Shown in pieces: positions 24,224 to 35,521 of a stretch of DNA of 64,000 nt (the first letter of the stretch is position 1; each line of letters begins with the position of its first letter). Under the pieces are notes generated by a model. The model worked only from the letters and a program-made list of their open reading frames with translations. It searched no databases and was not told the origin of the DNA. Source of the DNA: Mercurialis annua (Eukaryota; Streptophyta; Magnoliopsida; Malpighiales; Euphorbiaceae). Made by a program: the position numbers and the translations under genes. The stretch is taken from positions 23,449,501 to 23,513,500 of the forward strand of contig NC_065577.1 of NCBI RefSeq assembly GCF_937616625.2, in the 5' to 3' direction.

Positions 24224-25417
24224 ACGTTTTTGGCTGGAGTCGCTGCGTTACAATTCAACCAGGTTCAGCTGCAAGCGGGACAGGTCGCTTTGCAGGATCA
24301 ATATGCGGTTTTGGGTCAGATTGCTCAGGAACAGCAACCACAGGCTGGTGGTGCAGTAGTTGGTGGTGTCGGAACCACTGAAAGGGATCTGGTATTGGCT
24401 TACATGAGGCTGAAACCAACTGAGTTTGACGATTCCGGAGACGCGCTGGATTTTCTCGAGGAGGTTGAGCAGAATGCTCGGCGACTTCAGGCTACTGAGC
24501 GTCAGACCGTCGTTCTAGTCGAGCTATCCATGAAGGGTTTAGCTGGGGACTGGTTTCGTGGCTATGTTCATGCTGACATAGCTACCATCTCTTGGGCTCA
24601 GTTTGTGGCGAGATTCAGAGCTTTCTTCTTGCCGTTTTCAGTGACAGAGGGTCACAGAGACAGGTTGCTTTCACTTATTAGGGATGATAGGTCAGTATCC
24701 GAGTACACGACAGAGTTCGTGAGGTTGGGTCGGTTCGCTCCGGACTTGCAGACAGATCAGCAAAGGGTGAACAACAGATACGTAAAAGGCTTAGGGCACG
24801 ATTTTGTGAGTTTGCTGACTGAGACACGTAGAGACTTTACAGACGTAGTAGAAAGTGCTCGGCGTATGGAGAGCTCGTTATTGCAGTTTGGGGATATTTC
24901 TGGTCCTTCTCAGACTAAGAAGTCTTCTGGCCCTGGACATCAGAGTGGTGGTGGTAGCTACCAATCGGCATCTTCTCAGTACAAGAACAAGCAGAGGGGT
25001 GTCAAGAAGAGCTATCAGCCGTACACCTACAGTTCAGGCAACAGCGGTAGCAGCTGCAGTTTTGGGCGTGGTAACGGTGGAGGTGCTAGTTTTTCTTTCT
25101 GCCAGAACTGCAGACGTCGACATCCAGGCGAGTGTCGTTTAGCACCAGGGGGTTGTTTTACTTGTGGCCAGCCGGGACACTTTGCGAGAGAGTGTCAGGC
25201 ATCTGGGCAGCAGATGTCAGCAGCTAGCGTTGCTCAGCCATCCTATCAGAGTCAGAGACCAGTGTTCTCTGCACCAGCAGGATTTTCTCAACCTGCTGCT
25301 TCTTTTGGTGGCCAGCGGGTCCGACGTTCTGGAGGGCGTGGTTTTAGAGGCCGTGGCAACGGCGGTAGAGGTTCTAGTAGTTATGGTATCGGACAGAGCT
25401 CTCAGCAGCAGAGTTAA
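24224..25417 (+). pseudogene. gag: gag remnant fused to satellite
   Basis: Encodes most of the Gag structural protein, which forms the virus-like particle and binds RNA. The capsid-like region (LKPTEFDDSGDALDFLEEVE ... DRLLSLIRDDRSVSEYTTEF) is followed by a Ser/Gly-rich linker and two zinc-finger-like motifs: CQNCRRRHPGEC (CX2CX4HX3C) and the classic knuckle CFTCGQPGHFAREC (CX2CX4HX4C). A Gly/Arg-rich tail (RGFRGRGNGGRG) ends at TAA 25415-25417, where element 3 reads through into protease. The apparent start at 24197 and the first ~9 residues are satellite-derived, and the real N-terminal ~86 residues are missing. The knuckle Cys and His residues are intact, unlike in element 3. Confidence 0.93.
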
Positions 25418-27487
25418 GGTCAGGCCAGAGTTTTCGCGTTGACTCCTCAGGATGCTCACGCATCTAACGCAATGGTGCAAGGTACTATTCAGATTGCCTT
25501 TGTAGATGCCTTAGTTTTATTTGATGCGGGTGCAACCCATTCTTTTGTGTCTCCGTGTTTTGCTACTAAGTTGGGTGTAATACCAACGAGTTTGAGTGAA
25601 CCTTTATCTGATTCTACTCCTTTGTCTGATTGTGTGGTGGTGGACATTGTGTATCCATCGTGTTCCATGGTTATCCATGGAAGAGACTTGCGTGCTGATT
25701 TAGTTGTTTTGGATGTACTTTCATTTGACGTGATTTTGGGGATGGATTGGCTGGCACGCCATTATGCTTCGATCGACTATCGAGGGAAGTCGGTTGAGTT
25801 TCGGATTCCATGTGATCTACCCTTTTCTTTTCAAGGGGAAAAGGCGGAGACACCGAAAAATCCGATTTCTGCGATCAAGGCAAAGCGGATGAGGAGTAAG
25901 GGTTGTCAAGCTTTCTTAGTTGTGGTTCGAGACATGAATGCTGAGGTGGGCAGTATGAACACTGTCCCTATAGTGAATGAGTTCACTGACGTTTTTCCAG
26001 AGGAGTTTCCTGGATTACCACCTGATCGGGATATCGAGTTCTTCATTGACCTTGTTCCTGGAACTGGTTCTATTTCGATACCGCCGTATCGGATGGCTCC
26101 TGCTGAGATGAAGGAGTTGAAGGAGCAGTTACAAGAACTATTGGACAGTGGCTTCATCAGACCGAGTACTTCTCCGTGGGGTGCTCTAGTTCTGTTTGTT
26201 AAGAAGAAGGATGGTTCCTTTCGGCTTTGTATCGACTACAGGCGGTTGAATAAGGCTACCATCAAGAACAGATATCCTCTTCCTCGCATCGACAACTTGT
26301 TTGATCAGTTGTAGGGTGCGAAGTGCTTTTCCAAGATTGACTTGAGATCCGGGTATCATCAACTTCGGATTCGGGACATCGATGTGCCTAAGACTGCCTT
26401 CAGAACGCGTTATGGGCATTTCGAGTTTCCAGTCATGTTGTTTGGGTTGACTAACGCACCAGCAGCGTTTATGGACATGATGAATCGGGTCTTCAAGCCG
26501 TTTTTAGATCAGTTTGTTATCGTCTTCATTGATGACATTCTGATTTATTCTCGGAGTGAGGAGGAGCATGCTTATCACTTGAGGACTATACTATAGACCT
26601 TGCGAGAGCATCAGTTGTACGCTAAGTTCTCAAAGTGCGAGTTTTGGCTGGAACAGGTTACCTTCTTAGGACACGTGGTGTCGAAGGATGGGATCAAGGT
26701 TGATCCGAAGAAGATTGAGGCGGTTATGGATTGGCAGAGGCCGAGGTCAGTTACCGAGATTAGGAGTTTTCTTGGGTTAGCTGGCTACTACCGTCGGTTC
26801 GTGCATGATTTCTCTCGAATATCTGCACCTTTGACTAAACTGACACAGAAGGGTGTTAAGTTTGAGTGAACCGACAAGTGTGAGGCAAGTTTCGAGAAGC
26901 TGAAGGAGATTCTGACTACAGCTCTTGTTTTGGCGTTGCCTTCTGGCATTGAGGGTTTTACTGTGTACTGCGATGCTTCACGGATTTGCTTAGGTTGCGT
27001 GTTGATGCAACATGGACAGGTGATCGCCTATGCTTCTCGTCAGGTGAAGAAGCATGAAGTGAATTACCCTACACATGACTTGGAGTTAGTTGCTGTGGTT
27101 TTTTCTCAGAAGATCTGGAGGCACTACTTGTACGGTGCGACTTGCGAGATCTTCATTGATCACAAGAGTCTGAAGTACATCTTTGATCAGCGAGAGTTGA
27201 ATCTGAGACAAAGGAGGTGGCTTGAGTTGCTGAAAAACTACGATTGTATTATTCAGTACCATCCTGGTAAGGCTAACGTGGTAGCCGATGCGTTGAGTCG
27301 CAAGTCTTCGGGCAGTTTGGCCCATATTTCTGAGGTTGGACGTAGACCCATGGTTAGAGAGTGGCATGGTTTGATAGCTTCGGGCTACGATTTTCAGGTT
27401 TCTCAGAACGGGAGTTTGTTGGCACATCTGCAAGTGCAGCCGGTTTTGATTGATAGGATTAAAGCTTTATAAGCTGAGGATCCATAA
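25418..27487 (+). pseudogene. pol: pol remnant: protease, reverse transcriptase, RNase H
   Basis: In the same reading frame as gag. Protease has the aspartic-protease motif DAGATHSF (Asp codon 25523-25525) and ILGMDWL. RT runs from about [19 protein letters not shown] to LTKLTQKG, with FIDDILIYS at ~26525 (catalytic DD at 26531-26536). RNase H has VYCDAS, THDLEL, FIDHKSL and VVADALSRK, so its acidic residues are present. There are no frameshifts in this stretch, only nonsense codons: TAG 26312, TAG 26594, TGA 26867, TAA 27470 and TAA 27485 (first base given). Compared with element 3, most look like C-to-T or G-to-A changes (Gln or Trp codons lost). Not expressible as one polyprotein. Confidence 0.93.
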
Positions 27488-28869
27488 TTGAAACGGATTA
27501 TGGACAAGATCCATCTAGATGGGAATTCCGAGTTTGTTTTTGTTGACGGAGTTCTCAGGTTTGGTTCAAGACTGTGCGTTCCGGATTCAGATGGTTTGAG
27601 AGACCAAATTCTGGAGGAAGCGCATAAATCAGCATACAGTGTTCATCTGGGGTCTACCAAGATGTACCATGACCTCAAGGGTACGTATTGGTGGTTCGGA
27701 ATGAAGAAAGATGTTGCAGAGAACGTTTCCAAGTGTCTGACTTGCCAGCAGGTGAAGCTGGAACATCAGAGACCTTTTGGCTATCTACAGCCATTACTTA
27801 TTCCATAGTGGAAGTGGGAGCGGATTGCCATGGACTTTGTTGTTGGTATACCACGTACTCGACAGGGGTACGATTCCATCTGGGTGATAGTTGACCGTAT
27901 GACCAAGTCAGCTCATTTCCTTCCGATCAAGGTTTCGTATCCTGCTTCAAAGTTGGCTCAGTTGTACATCGACAGGATTGTCAGTTTGCATGGTGTACCA
28001 GTTTCGATTGTTTCTGACAGAGGATCTGTTTTCACTTCGAGGTTCTGGAAAGCGTTACAGGAGTCCTTGGGTTCTTGATTGGACTTCAGTACAACTTTTC
28101 ATCATCAGACTGACGGTCAGTCTGAGAGGACTATTCAGACATTGGAGGATATGCTCAGGATGTGCAGTCTTGATTTTCAGGGTAGCTGGGATACTCATTT
28201 GCGTTGATTGAGTTTTCCTACAACAACAGTTACCATGCGAGCATTGAGATGGCACCTTATGAGGCTCTGTACGGATGCAAGTGTTGATCTCCTATCTGAT
28301 GGGAAGAGGTCGGCGGGCGGAAGTTGTCTGGTGTTGAGATTATTCAGATTACCTCAGAGAAGGTACCGTTGATAAAACAGAGGTTGGAGACAGCTTTTAG
28401 TCGGCATAAGAGTTATGCATATCCGAAGAGGAAAGACATCGAGTTTCAGGTGGGAGACTTTGTGTTTCTTCGGGTTTCGCCTATGAAAGGCGTGGTTCGT
28501 TTTGGTGTCAAGGGAAAGTTGGCACCTAGGTACATTAGTCCCTATGAGATTTCAGAGAGGATTGGCTCCGTGGCTTATCGTCTGGTTCTGCCGCCAAACA
28601 TGTCGTTAGTGCATCCTGTATTTCATGTTTCTATGCTGAGGAAGTGCATCTCAAATCCTTCACATGTGATTGTGCCTCAGAGCGTTGAGATTGACCAGGA
28701 GCTGTCCTATGAGGAACAGCCAGTTGAGATTGTCGATACGCAAGTGCGTAGATTACGAAACAAGGAGATTCCGATGGTTAAAGTTCTGTGGCGGAATCAT
28801 TCTGTTGAGGAGTGCGCTTGGGAGACGGAGTCCGATATGCGGAAACGTTATCCTTCCCTCTTTCCTTGA
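27488..28869 (+). pseudogene. pol: pol remnant: integrase with chromodomain
   Basis: Contains the zinc-binding HHCC region (HKSAYSVHLG...[11 protein letters not shown]...CLTCQQ), then the catalytic triad: Asp in AMDFVVG (27833-27835), Asp in IVSDRGS (28016-28018) and Glu in QSERT (28124-28126). The GPY-type motif (here [10 protein letters not shown], Gly changed to Ser) and C-terminal chromodomain (VDTQVRRLRNKEIPMVKVLW...YPSLFP) end at TGA 28867-28869. Broken by TAG 27806, TGA 28076, a one-base deletion near 28202 that shifts the frame, and two more stops around 28285-28300. The stretch from 28324 to the end is open. Confidence 0.93.
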
Positions 28870-29170
28870 GGTACATGTATCGTTGTTTATGTGTTTTAGT
28901 TTATTGTTTCGGTGCTTGTTGTGTCGTGATGTTTTTTTTTTGTTTGTGTTTAAATTCGTGGTCGAATTTTTATTAGTTGGGGAGAATGTAATACCCCGTA
29001 AAAATTTCTAATATTTCCGATGAGTTTTTTTGTTCAAATCCGGATCGTTTTTGGTTTCGGTGTTTTGATTGTGGTCCGAGTAAAGTTGGATTGGTTAAAA
29101 TTTTAAATAGGTTGTTTAAAATTTTAAAAGAGAATTTTTTTTTAAAAAAAGGAAATTCTTCTTGTTTGGT

Positions 29171-29253
29171 TAAGGGTCTCAAACGAGACCCTTAACAAAA
29201 ACGCCTGGTCTCGTACGAGACCCTTTGAAAAATGGGTGTGTCTCGTACGAGAC
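29171..29253 (+). promoter_or_regulatory. Palindrome cluster in element 2 U3
   Basis: An inverted repeat TTAAGGGTCTC / GAGACCCTTAA with a 4-base loop (29170-29195) is followed by two perfect 14-bp palindromes GTCTCGTACGAGAC at 29208-29221 and 29240-29253, all 50-130 bp upstream of the TATA-like site. The same arrangement with four palindromes occurs in both LTRs of element 3. It may be a set of binding sites for a dimeric factor or hairpins in DNA or RNA. Function is inferred from repetition and position only. Confidence 0.6.
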
Positions 29254-29298
29254 CTAAGCTGCTGTGTGCAGCTATTGAACCCAACCCTCCCCTTCTTC

Positions 29299-29308
29299 GT
29301 ATATAACG
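29299..29308 (+). promoter_or_regulatory. Probable TATA box of element 2 LTR
   Basis: GTATATAACG lies ~45 bp downstream of the last palindrome and is followed by a C-rich leader. Context matches the corresponding sites in the other LTRs. Confidence 0.5.
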
Positions 29309-31205
29309 TAACCTGCTATGTTTCTTCATTCCTAAACCTAAAATTTCATTCTCTACTAACAACAACAGCCGCCATTCATCCTTAGCATCATAAAAATCAT
29401 CAATCATATTCTTCTTTCAATCGTTCAATCTCGGTAAGTATTGCATTAGTTTCGTTCATTATATATACGCATTATCATCAAATACGGTTCTTGATTTCGT
29501 ATCGCATTGTTAGGCTTAAATTCGTTTGTTCTTTGACGGTTCGCATCGACTCAACGACCTCTACAAACCTCACGTATTAGAATCGTTAAAGGTACGTAAA
29601 AATTCCTCCGTTTGTCGCCGTTTCGATGTCGACTTGTTCTTACTTTTAACTGTCATCGTGATTGATTTCTTGCTACGTTTTCTTGACTGAAATCTTGCCT
29701 TTGTATCATGCCATGGTCGTACAAAAGGAACCTCTTTGTTTAAGCTTGCGGTTGTTCCGTTTCGAGTCGCCGTTCGTTATATTCATAGTCGCCGTTTGTT
29801 AATAATTGTCGATGCCGATGTTATTGTTCTTGATTGTTAAAGAAATCACTCTTCTAAGTTGCTTAGAATTCTCTTATGCCTTAATGAATAAGTTTCATGA
29901 ATTCAGAAACTTCAAATATTAGCTTGGCAATTTCATGTTTCCAATTTGAATGTTGGCGGAAGTTTGGTTGTTTGAATAGGAAGAAGATGGCCAAATGGTC
30001 ACCTTGGTAATCAATTTTTGTTGTTTAAATCAATTAGGTACTTCAAGTTAGTTTTATCCACTTAATTTATTTTGATAATAACTTGAACCATTTGATTTTA
30101 ACTAGACAATTAGAATACGTTAAATATTTTATAACTTAGATTAATATAATTACTCGGGTAATTATATCCAATTTAAATTGAAATGCCAATTTGGCTAATT
30201 TACAATTTAGCCCCTAAAGTTTATAAGAGCTTATTCAATTAAATTTTATCTATAAGATAAATTTTTGGACTTTAGTGATTTATAATTTAATAAACTAAGG
30301 ACAAGTAATTAAATTAATTTCGAATATTGAATTATCATGAATTTGGCTAAATTATAATTTAACCCCTGAACGTTTTTATAGCTTAATTAAGTAAGTTTTT
30401 GGGTTAGTAACTTTATACTTTGTTTTAATTATAATAAAAATAATTTATTTGATTTTGGGTATCTAATTGGCTAAAGTACAATTTAGTCCCTAATTGGCTA
30501 AAGTACAGTTTAGTCCCTAAACTTTATAAGACTTATTTGATCAAGTTTTCGTGTTGCAACTTAGGTTACTTAATTTGCAATATATTGAATTCCACTTAAA
30601 TAGGATAATTATCCTATTAAATTATTTTAATTATAAACTCGGGTTTATAAATTTAATAAGTTTTATTTTGGGCTAGAGTGAGGTCGCCCGACAAGTGGGA
30701 AGAAGGTTGGTAGTTTAAATGACTCGGCTGACTCACTAATATGGATTTTAACTTGGGTTAATTTAAATTATTTTACGAATCTATTTAAATTTGTTTACAT
30801 GATTTGTACTCTATAACTGGGGTTATATTTACAATGCATTTAATATAAGTGTTTATTAAATGTTGCTTGATATTGTGTTGTGCTAGTCCTGTATGTGGTG
30901 TCTAGTACTCCTTAAAGTTAGGCTCTGATTTTAATGATGATTTTAATATTTTATTTAGACCCGTCGACTGTTCGTACTTCAGAGGCGAACAAGAGTTAGA
31001 TTGCTTGTCAAGTTTCACGTGGAATAGCAAGCTGTGAGTTTATATCTCTATTTACCTCTTTATTAATCAAATGTTAAATTTTGTATATATATGTATAAAC
31101 AGCTTTTGAACTGTTTTTCGGCATTGTGGATTTGATTTGGAACGTGCTACTCGATGGGCATCATCGGGACTGCGTGTGCACCGGTAATGATTATGGTATT
31201 GAGGT

Positions 31206-31320
31206 AGGTTTGAGATACGTCTCACCTTAGTGAGGGCACCGGTGGAAGATACGTCTCCTGGGCTCACTAATTATTAAGTGATAGTCGGGGATCAGTTATT
31301 GAGATACGTCTCGCCGACAC
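31206..31320 (+). repeat. LTR module Y: GATACGTCTC repeats
   Basis: Three occurrences of (GA)GATACGTCTC in ~110 bp, around a near-palindromic core, with intervening CTTAGTGAGG and GCTCACTAA. The element 4 3' LTR has the same module at 59005-59107. It stands where elements 1 and 3 have module X. Confidence 0.85.
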
Positions 31321-31935
31321 GACAATGGATTTAGAATTGTGGATTAGGGTTTCATTGATAATCCATAATGAAAATGTTTTATTAAACGTTTTAAAGGTTT
31401 TTAACTTAATAAATGTAAATGGTTATATAAACTCTACTCAGTAAATCTGACCCCGTTGTTTTCCCAAATTTTTCAGGTTTATGATTTCAGCTTTGGTCGA
31501 TCTCCGTTTCTTCATTCTCTGAGGTTTTTATTTTATATTCAGAATAAAAGAGTCGAACTGTTTTAAACTCTTAGGCCGCAGTAGTATTATCAAAGTATTC
31601 ATGTTATAGTCTTACATTTATATTTTAGACTATTGTTTGTTGGATTGGACCAACAATTATTTTATCAACTTTTGCATGATTACATTGTTTATGGTATTAT
31701 ATTATATTGCCATACTGTTGGAGATTATTTTGAGACAAGCGTACTTTAAATATATGCTGTTATTCTGTACTACTAGATTAGGCTAAAGTCTCGTTTGCCC
31801 CCGAGCATGTGGTTTTCTGCAGGTACATTGTTTTAAATGTTATAAATTGGTTTTCCGCAAGGTTAGCTACGGGTTTTGGTACAAACATATCCATACCCTA
31901 GCGCCGGTCACGATTCATGAAAATGGGTCGTGACA

Positions 31936-34423
31936 CTTAAATTGCTAATAAGGCGAATTGTTTGGATTTGTTTCGTAACATTCGTAAACGTTTGGCCTAT
32001 ATCGCTAAAAAGGTGAAACATTTAAATTTGTTTAGCAACGTTTGTAAACGTTTGGCTTAAATCGCTAAAACGGCAAAACGTTAGAAATTCCGTAACGTTT
32101 GTAAAGGTTTGGCTTAAATTGTTAAAAAGGTGAAATACTTAAATTTGTTTCGTAACGTTTGTAAATGCTTGACTGAAATTGCTAAAAAGGTGAAACGTTT
32201 GGATTTTTTTCGTAACGTTTTAAAAGTTTGGTTTTGTTTCGTAACGTTTGTAAACGTTCGGCTTAAATCGCTAAAAATGTGAAACGTTTGTATTTGTTTC
32301 ATAACATTTGTAAACGTTTGGGTTAAATCTCTAAAAAGATGAAACGTTTGGATTCGTTTCGTAGCGTTTGTAAACGTTTGGCTTAAATTGCTAAAAAGGT
32401 GACACGTTTGGATTTGTTTCGTAACCTTAGTAAACGTTTGGCTTAAATCGCTAAAAAGGCGATTCGTTTAACTTTGTTTCATAACCTTTGTAAACATTTG
32501 TCTTATATCGCTAAAAAGGTTAAACGTTTGAATTTGTTTCGTAACGTTTGTAAACGTTTTGCTTAAATTGCTAAAAAGGTGACACGTTTAGATTAGTTTT
32601 GTAACCTTTGTAAACGTTTGGCTTAAATCACTAAAAAGGTGAAATATTAGGATTTGTTTTGTACCGTTTGAAAACCTTTGGCTTTAATCGCAAAAAAGGT
32701 AAAACGTTTGGTTTTGTTTCGTAACATTTATAAACGTTCGGCTTAAATCGCTAAAAAGGGGAAACGTTTGGATTTGTTTAGTAACGTTTGTAAACGTTTG
32801 GCTTAAGTCGCTAACAAGGGGAAACGTTTAGATTTGTTTGGTAACGTTTGTAAATGTTTGACTAAAATTGGTAAAAATGTGAAATGTTTGGATTTGTTTT
32901 CGTAACGTTTTAAACATTCAGTATAAATTGCTAAGAAATTGAAACGCTTGGATTTGTTTCGTAACGTTTGTAAACGTTTGGCTTAAATTGCTAAAAACTT
33001 GAAATGCTTGGATTTGTTACGTAACGCTTGCAAACTTTTGGCTTAAATCGCTTAAAATGTGAAACGTTTGGATTTGTTTCGAATCGCTTGAAAATGTTTG
33101 GCTTAAATAGCTAAAAAGGTGAAACGTTTGATTTTATTTCATAACATTCGTAAACATTCGGCTTAAATAGTTAAAAAGGTGAAACGTTTGGATTTGTTTT
33201 GTAACATTTGTAAATGTTTGTCTTAAATTGTTAAAAAGGTTAAACACTTGGATTTGTTTCGTAAAGTTTATAAACGTTTGGCTTAAATTACTAAAAAGGT
33301 TAAACGCTTGGATTTGTTTCGGAACATTTGTAAATATTTGGATTAAATTGCTATAAAGGTGAAACCCTTGGATTTGTTTTGTAACGTTTGTAGACGTTTG
33401 GCTTAAATTACTAACAAGGTGAAACACTTGGTTTTGTTTCATAATGTCTGTAAAATTTTGGCTTAAATCGCAAAAAATGAGAAACGTTTGGATTTGTTTT
33501 GTAACGTTTTAAACGTTTGGTTTTGTTTCGTAACGTTTCTAAACGTTTGGCCTAATTCGCTAAAAAGGGGAAACGTTTGGATTTGTTTCGTAACGTTTTG
33601 TAAACGTTTGGCTTAAATCGCTAAAAAGGTGAAATGTTTGGATTTGTTTCGTAAGGTTTGTAAACGTTTAGCTTAAATCGCTAAAAAGGTGAAACGTTTG
33701 GATTTGTTTCGTAACGTTTGTAAACGTTTGGCTTATATTGCTAAAAAGGTGAAACGCTTGGATTTGTGTCGTAACGTTTGAAAATGTTTGGCTTAAATTG
33801 CTAAAAAGGCGAAACCTTTGGATTGGTTTCCTAACCTTTGTAAATGTTTGGCGTAAATCGCTAAAAAGGTGAAACGTTTGGATTTGTTTCGTAACGTTTG
33901 TAAACGTTTGGCTTTAATCGCTAAAAAGGTGAAATGTTTGGATTTGTTTTGTAATGTTTGTAAACGTTTGGCTTCAATCGCTAAAAAGGTGAAACGTTTG
34001 GATTTGTTTAGTAATGTTTGTAAACGTTTGCTTCAATCGCTAAAAAGGTAAAATGTTTGGATTTGTTTCGTAACGTTTGTAAACGTTTGCATAAATTGCT
34101 AAAAAGGTAAAATGTTTGGATTATTTTTGTAGCGTTTTATGCGCTTGGCTTAAATCGCTAAAATTGGGAAATGTTTGGATTTGTTTCATAATGTTTTATA
34201 AACATTTGGCTTACAGTGCTATAAAGGTGAATGTTTGGTTTTGTTTCATAATGTTTGTAAACGTTTGGCTTAAATCGCCAAAAGGGGAAACGTTTGGATT
34301 TGTTTCGTAACGTTTGTAAACGTTTGGCTTAAATTACTAAAAAGGTTAAACGCCTGAATTTGTTTCGGAACGTATGCAAACATTTGGCTTAAGTTTTCTA
34401 AAAAGGTGAAACGCTTGGATTTG
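31936..34423 (+). repeat. Satellite array block 3, 60-bp monomer
   Basis: Same satellite and orientation. The first ~1.1 kb follows the monomer order of the 1.43-kb unit at 35.5-39.8 kb (markers: GGCCTATATCGC monomer, a shortened monomer with AGAAATT near 32088, GTGACACG monomers) but is more diverged. The second half resembles the 19.4-20.5 and 22.2-23.4 kb segments, with the GGATTGGTTTCCTAACC landmark near 33818. No gene is seen. Confidence 0.97.
34415..34423 (+). repeat. 9-bp target site duplication, left copy
   Basis: TTGGATTTG directly abuts the left terminal inverted repeat and is repeated exactly at 35522-35530. A 9-bp duplication is the hallmark of Mutator-like transposons. Because TTGGATTTG is also part of every satellite monomer, the duplication is judged by its exact abutment to both inverted-repeat ends. 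Confidence 0.85.
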
Positions 34424-34603
34424 GGCTAATAATCACCGACGGTCCTCGACTTTTACCCCAAGCTTCCCAAAACCCCTATACTTTCAAAAGCTTCCCTAAA
34501 CTCCCCAACCTTTGTGGCGGCGCCATTCACGGCCCTTATAGACGAAAATACCCCTCAGCGCCGTCATTTTTTGGCGGCTGTCATTAAAAAAAAAAAAAAA
34601 AAA
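34424..34603 (+). repeat. Left terminal inverted repeat of Mutator-like element
   Basis: Pairs with the reverse complement of 35341-35521 with only a few mismatches. It contains GGCGGCGCCATTCACGG and ends at an 18-base A run. Confidence 0.9.
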
Positions 34604-34776
34604 TTGGCGGCGCCATGTCAGCTGACACGTCATAAAAATACACTAAAAATTTGAAAAACCCAAAATACCCCCAAATTAATATTTGAAAAAAAAAAATCTA
34701 CCCTAACCAAAATCATCAACCCAACACCCAACCCACCCGACCCATCCCACTCGGCCCAACCCATCCGACCTCTCAG

Positions 34777-34948
34777 GTCGTCTTTTCAGGTGAGAAGACG
34801 ACCGGAGCAGGTCGTCTTCTCAGGTGAGAAGACGACCCAGCTGGGTCGCCTTCTCACCTGAGAAGACGACCCAGCTGGGTCGTCTTCTCGTCTTCTCAGA
34901 CGAGCTGAGAAGACCAACCGGTGGTCTTCTCAGCTCGTCTGAGAAGAC
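34777..34948. repeat. Nested palindromes, GTCTTCTC family
   Basis: Repeated self-complementary units built from GTCGTCTTCTCAGGTGAG and its complement, with CCCAGCTGGG cores and CAGCTCGTCTGAG arms. The segment could fold into long hairpins on either strand. Confidence 0.85.
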
Positions 34949-35160
34949 GCTTGAAGGAACGACTGTTCCTTCAAGATCTGTTCTTGAAGGAACAGATCGT
35001 TCCTTCAAGCTGTTCTTGAAGGAACGATTTGTTCCTTCAAGAACATATCTGTTCTTGAAGGAACGATCTGTTCCTTCAAGAACAGATCTGTTCTTGAAGG
35101 AACAGATCGTTCCTTCAAGCTCTGTTCTTGAAGGAACAGATCGTTCCTTCAAGAACAGAT
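34949..35160. repeat. Nested palindromes, TTGAAGGAAC family
   Basis: At least eight alternating copies of CTTGAAGGAAC and its complement GTTCCTTCAAG around GATC or CGATC centres, with TTCTTGAAGGAACAGATCG as a typical half unit. It is a short-period inverted-repeat array forming the core of the Mutator-like element. Confidence 0.85.
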
Positions 35161-35340
35161 GCCCGGAGGGCGGCGGCCGACGGTGGTGGACTATGGCGGC
35201 GGGTTACGGTGATTGAAAAATTGACCGGGTGGGTTAGGTTCGATTGGTGTGGTTCGATTTGATTGAGTGTTTAGGGGTATTTTGGGTGTTTTAATTTTTT
35301 TTTAGATATTTAATGACGTGTCAGTGGACACCTGGCGCCG

Positions 35341-35521
35341 TTTTTTTTTTTTTTTTTAAATGACAGCCGCCAAAAAATGACGACGCTGAGGGGTATTTTC
35401 GTCTATAAGGGCCGTGAATGGCGCCGCCACAAAGGTTGGGGGGTATAGGGAAGCTTTTGAAAGTATAGGGGGTTTTGGGAAGCTTGGGGTAAAAGTCGAG
35501 GACCGTCGGTGATTATTAGCC
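35341..35521 (-). repeat. Right terminal inverted repeat of Mutator-like element
   Basis: Reverse complement of the left TIR. It starts at a T run and ends GATTATTAGCC at 35521, followed by the right copy of the 9-bp target duplication (35522-35530). Confidence 0.9.

Larger units (their letters stand above)
24224..31935 (+). mobile_element. Element 2: Tekay-type chromovirus lacking 5' LTR and gag start
   Basis: Gag from about its 87th residue (by comparison with element 3), then PR, RT, RNase H, integrase with chromodomain, polypurine tract GTTGGGGAGAA (28976-28986) and a complete 2.95-kb 3' LTR ending GGTCGTGACA. The left edge is a direct satellite-gag junction. With no 5' LTR there is no target duplication to read. 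The array to the right resumes at a different phase of the local higher-order repeat, so the locus was rearranged and not simply inserted into. Confidence 0.95.
28987..31935 (+). repeat. Element 2 3' LTR (2949 bp), module type B+Y
   Basis: Begins TGTAATACCCCG after the polypurine tract and ends GTCGTGACA. U3 has an inverted repeat and two perfect GTCTCGTACGAGAC palindromes, then a TATA-like element. Two GCTAAAGTAC...TTAGTCCCTA motifs lie at 30470-30521. The downstream half carries module Y (GAGATACGTCTC repeats), followed by the conserved U5 end. The two short minus-strand frames here (28973-29407, 31067-31267) look non-coding. Confidence 0.93.
34424..35521. mobile_element. Non-autonomous Mutator-like element with long TIRs
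   Basis: A 1098-bp insertion bounded by near-perfect terminal inverted repeats starting GGCTAATAATCACCGACGG and flanked by a 9-bp target duplication. Outer TIRs are ~180 bp (34424-34603 and 35341-35521), each ending at an A/T homopolymer. Weaker inverted similarity continues inward for ~80-100 bp. There is no transposase. The interior consists of stacked palindromes. The open frames on both strands at 34820-35216 are translations of these palindromes and are not gene-like. The high similarity of the two TIRs and the exact target duplication suggest a fairly recent insertion, moved by a transposase encoded elsewhere. Confidence 0.9.

Noticed and set aside
25217..25480. Minus-strand and alternative-frame open frames over gag-pol
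   Set aside because: Shadows of the real gag and pol frames in the opposite or shifted frame.
24224..31935. Element 2 as a full-length insertion with target duplication
   Set aside because: There is no 5' LTR or primer-binding site, and the left joint lies inside gag, so no duplication can be assigned.
33660..33720. CENP-B-box-like site in the monomer (TTTCGTAACG)
   Set aside because: Only the TTCG core matches. The required A and CGGG positions are absent on both strands.
34820..35216. 130-codon and 110-codon frames in the Mutator-like element
   Set aside because: They are overlapping plus and minus translations of the palindromic core with repetitive peptides. No transposase motif is present.
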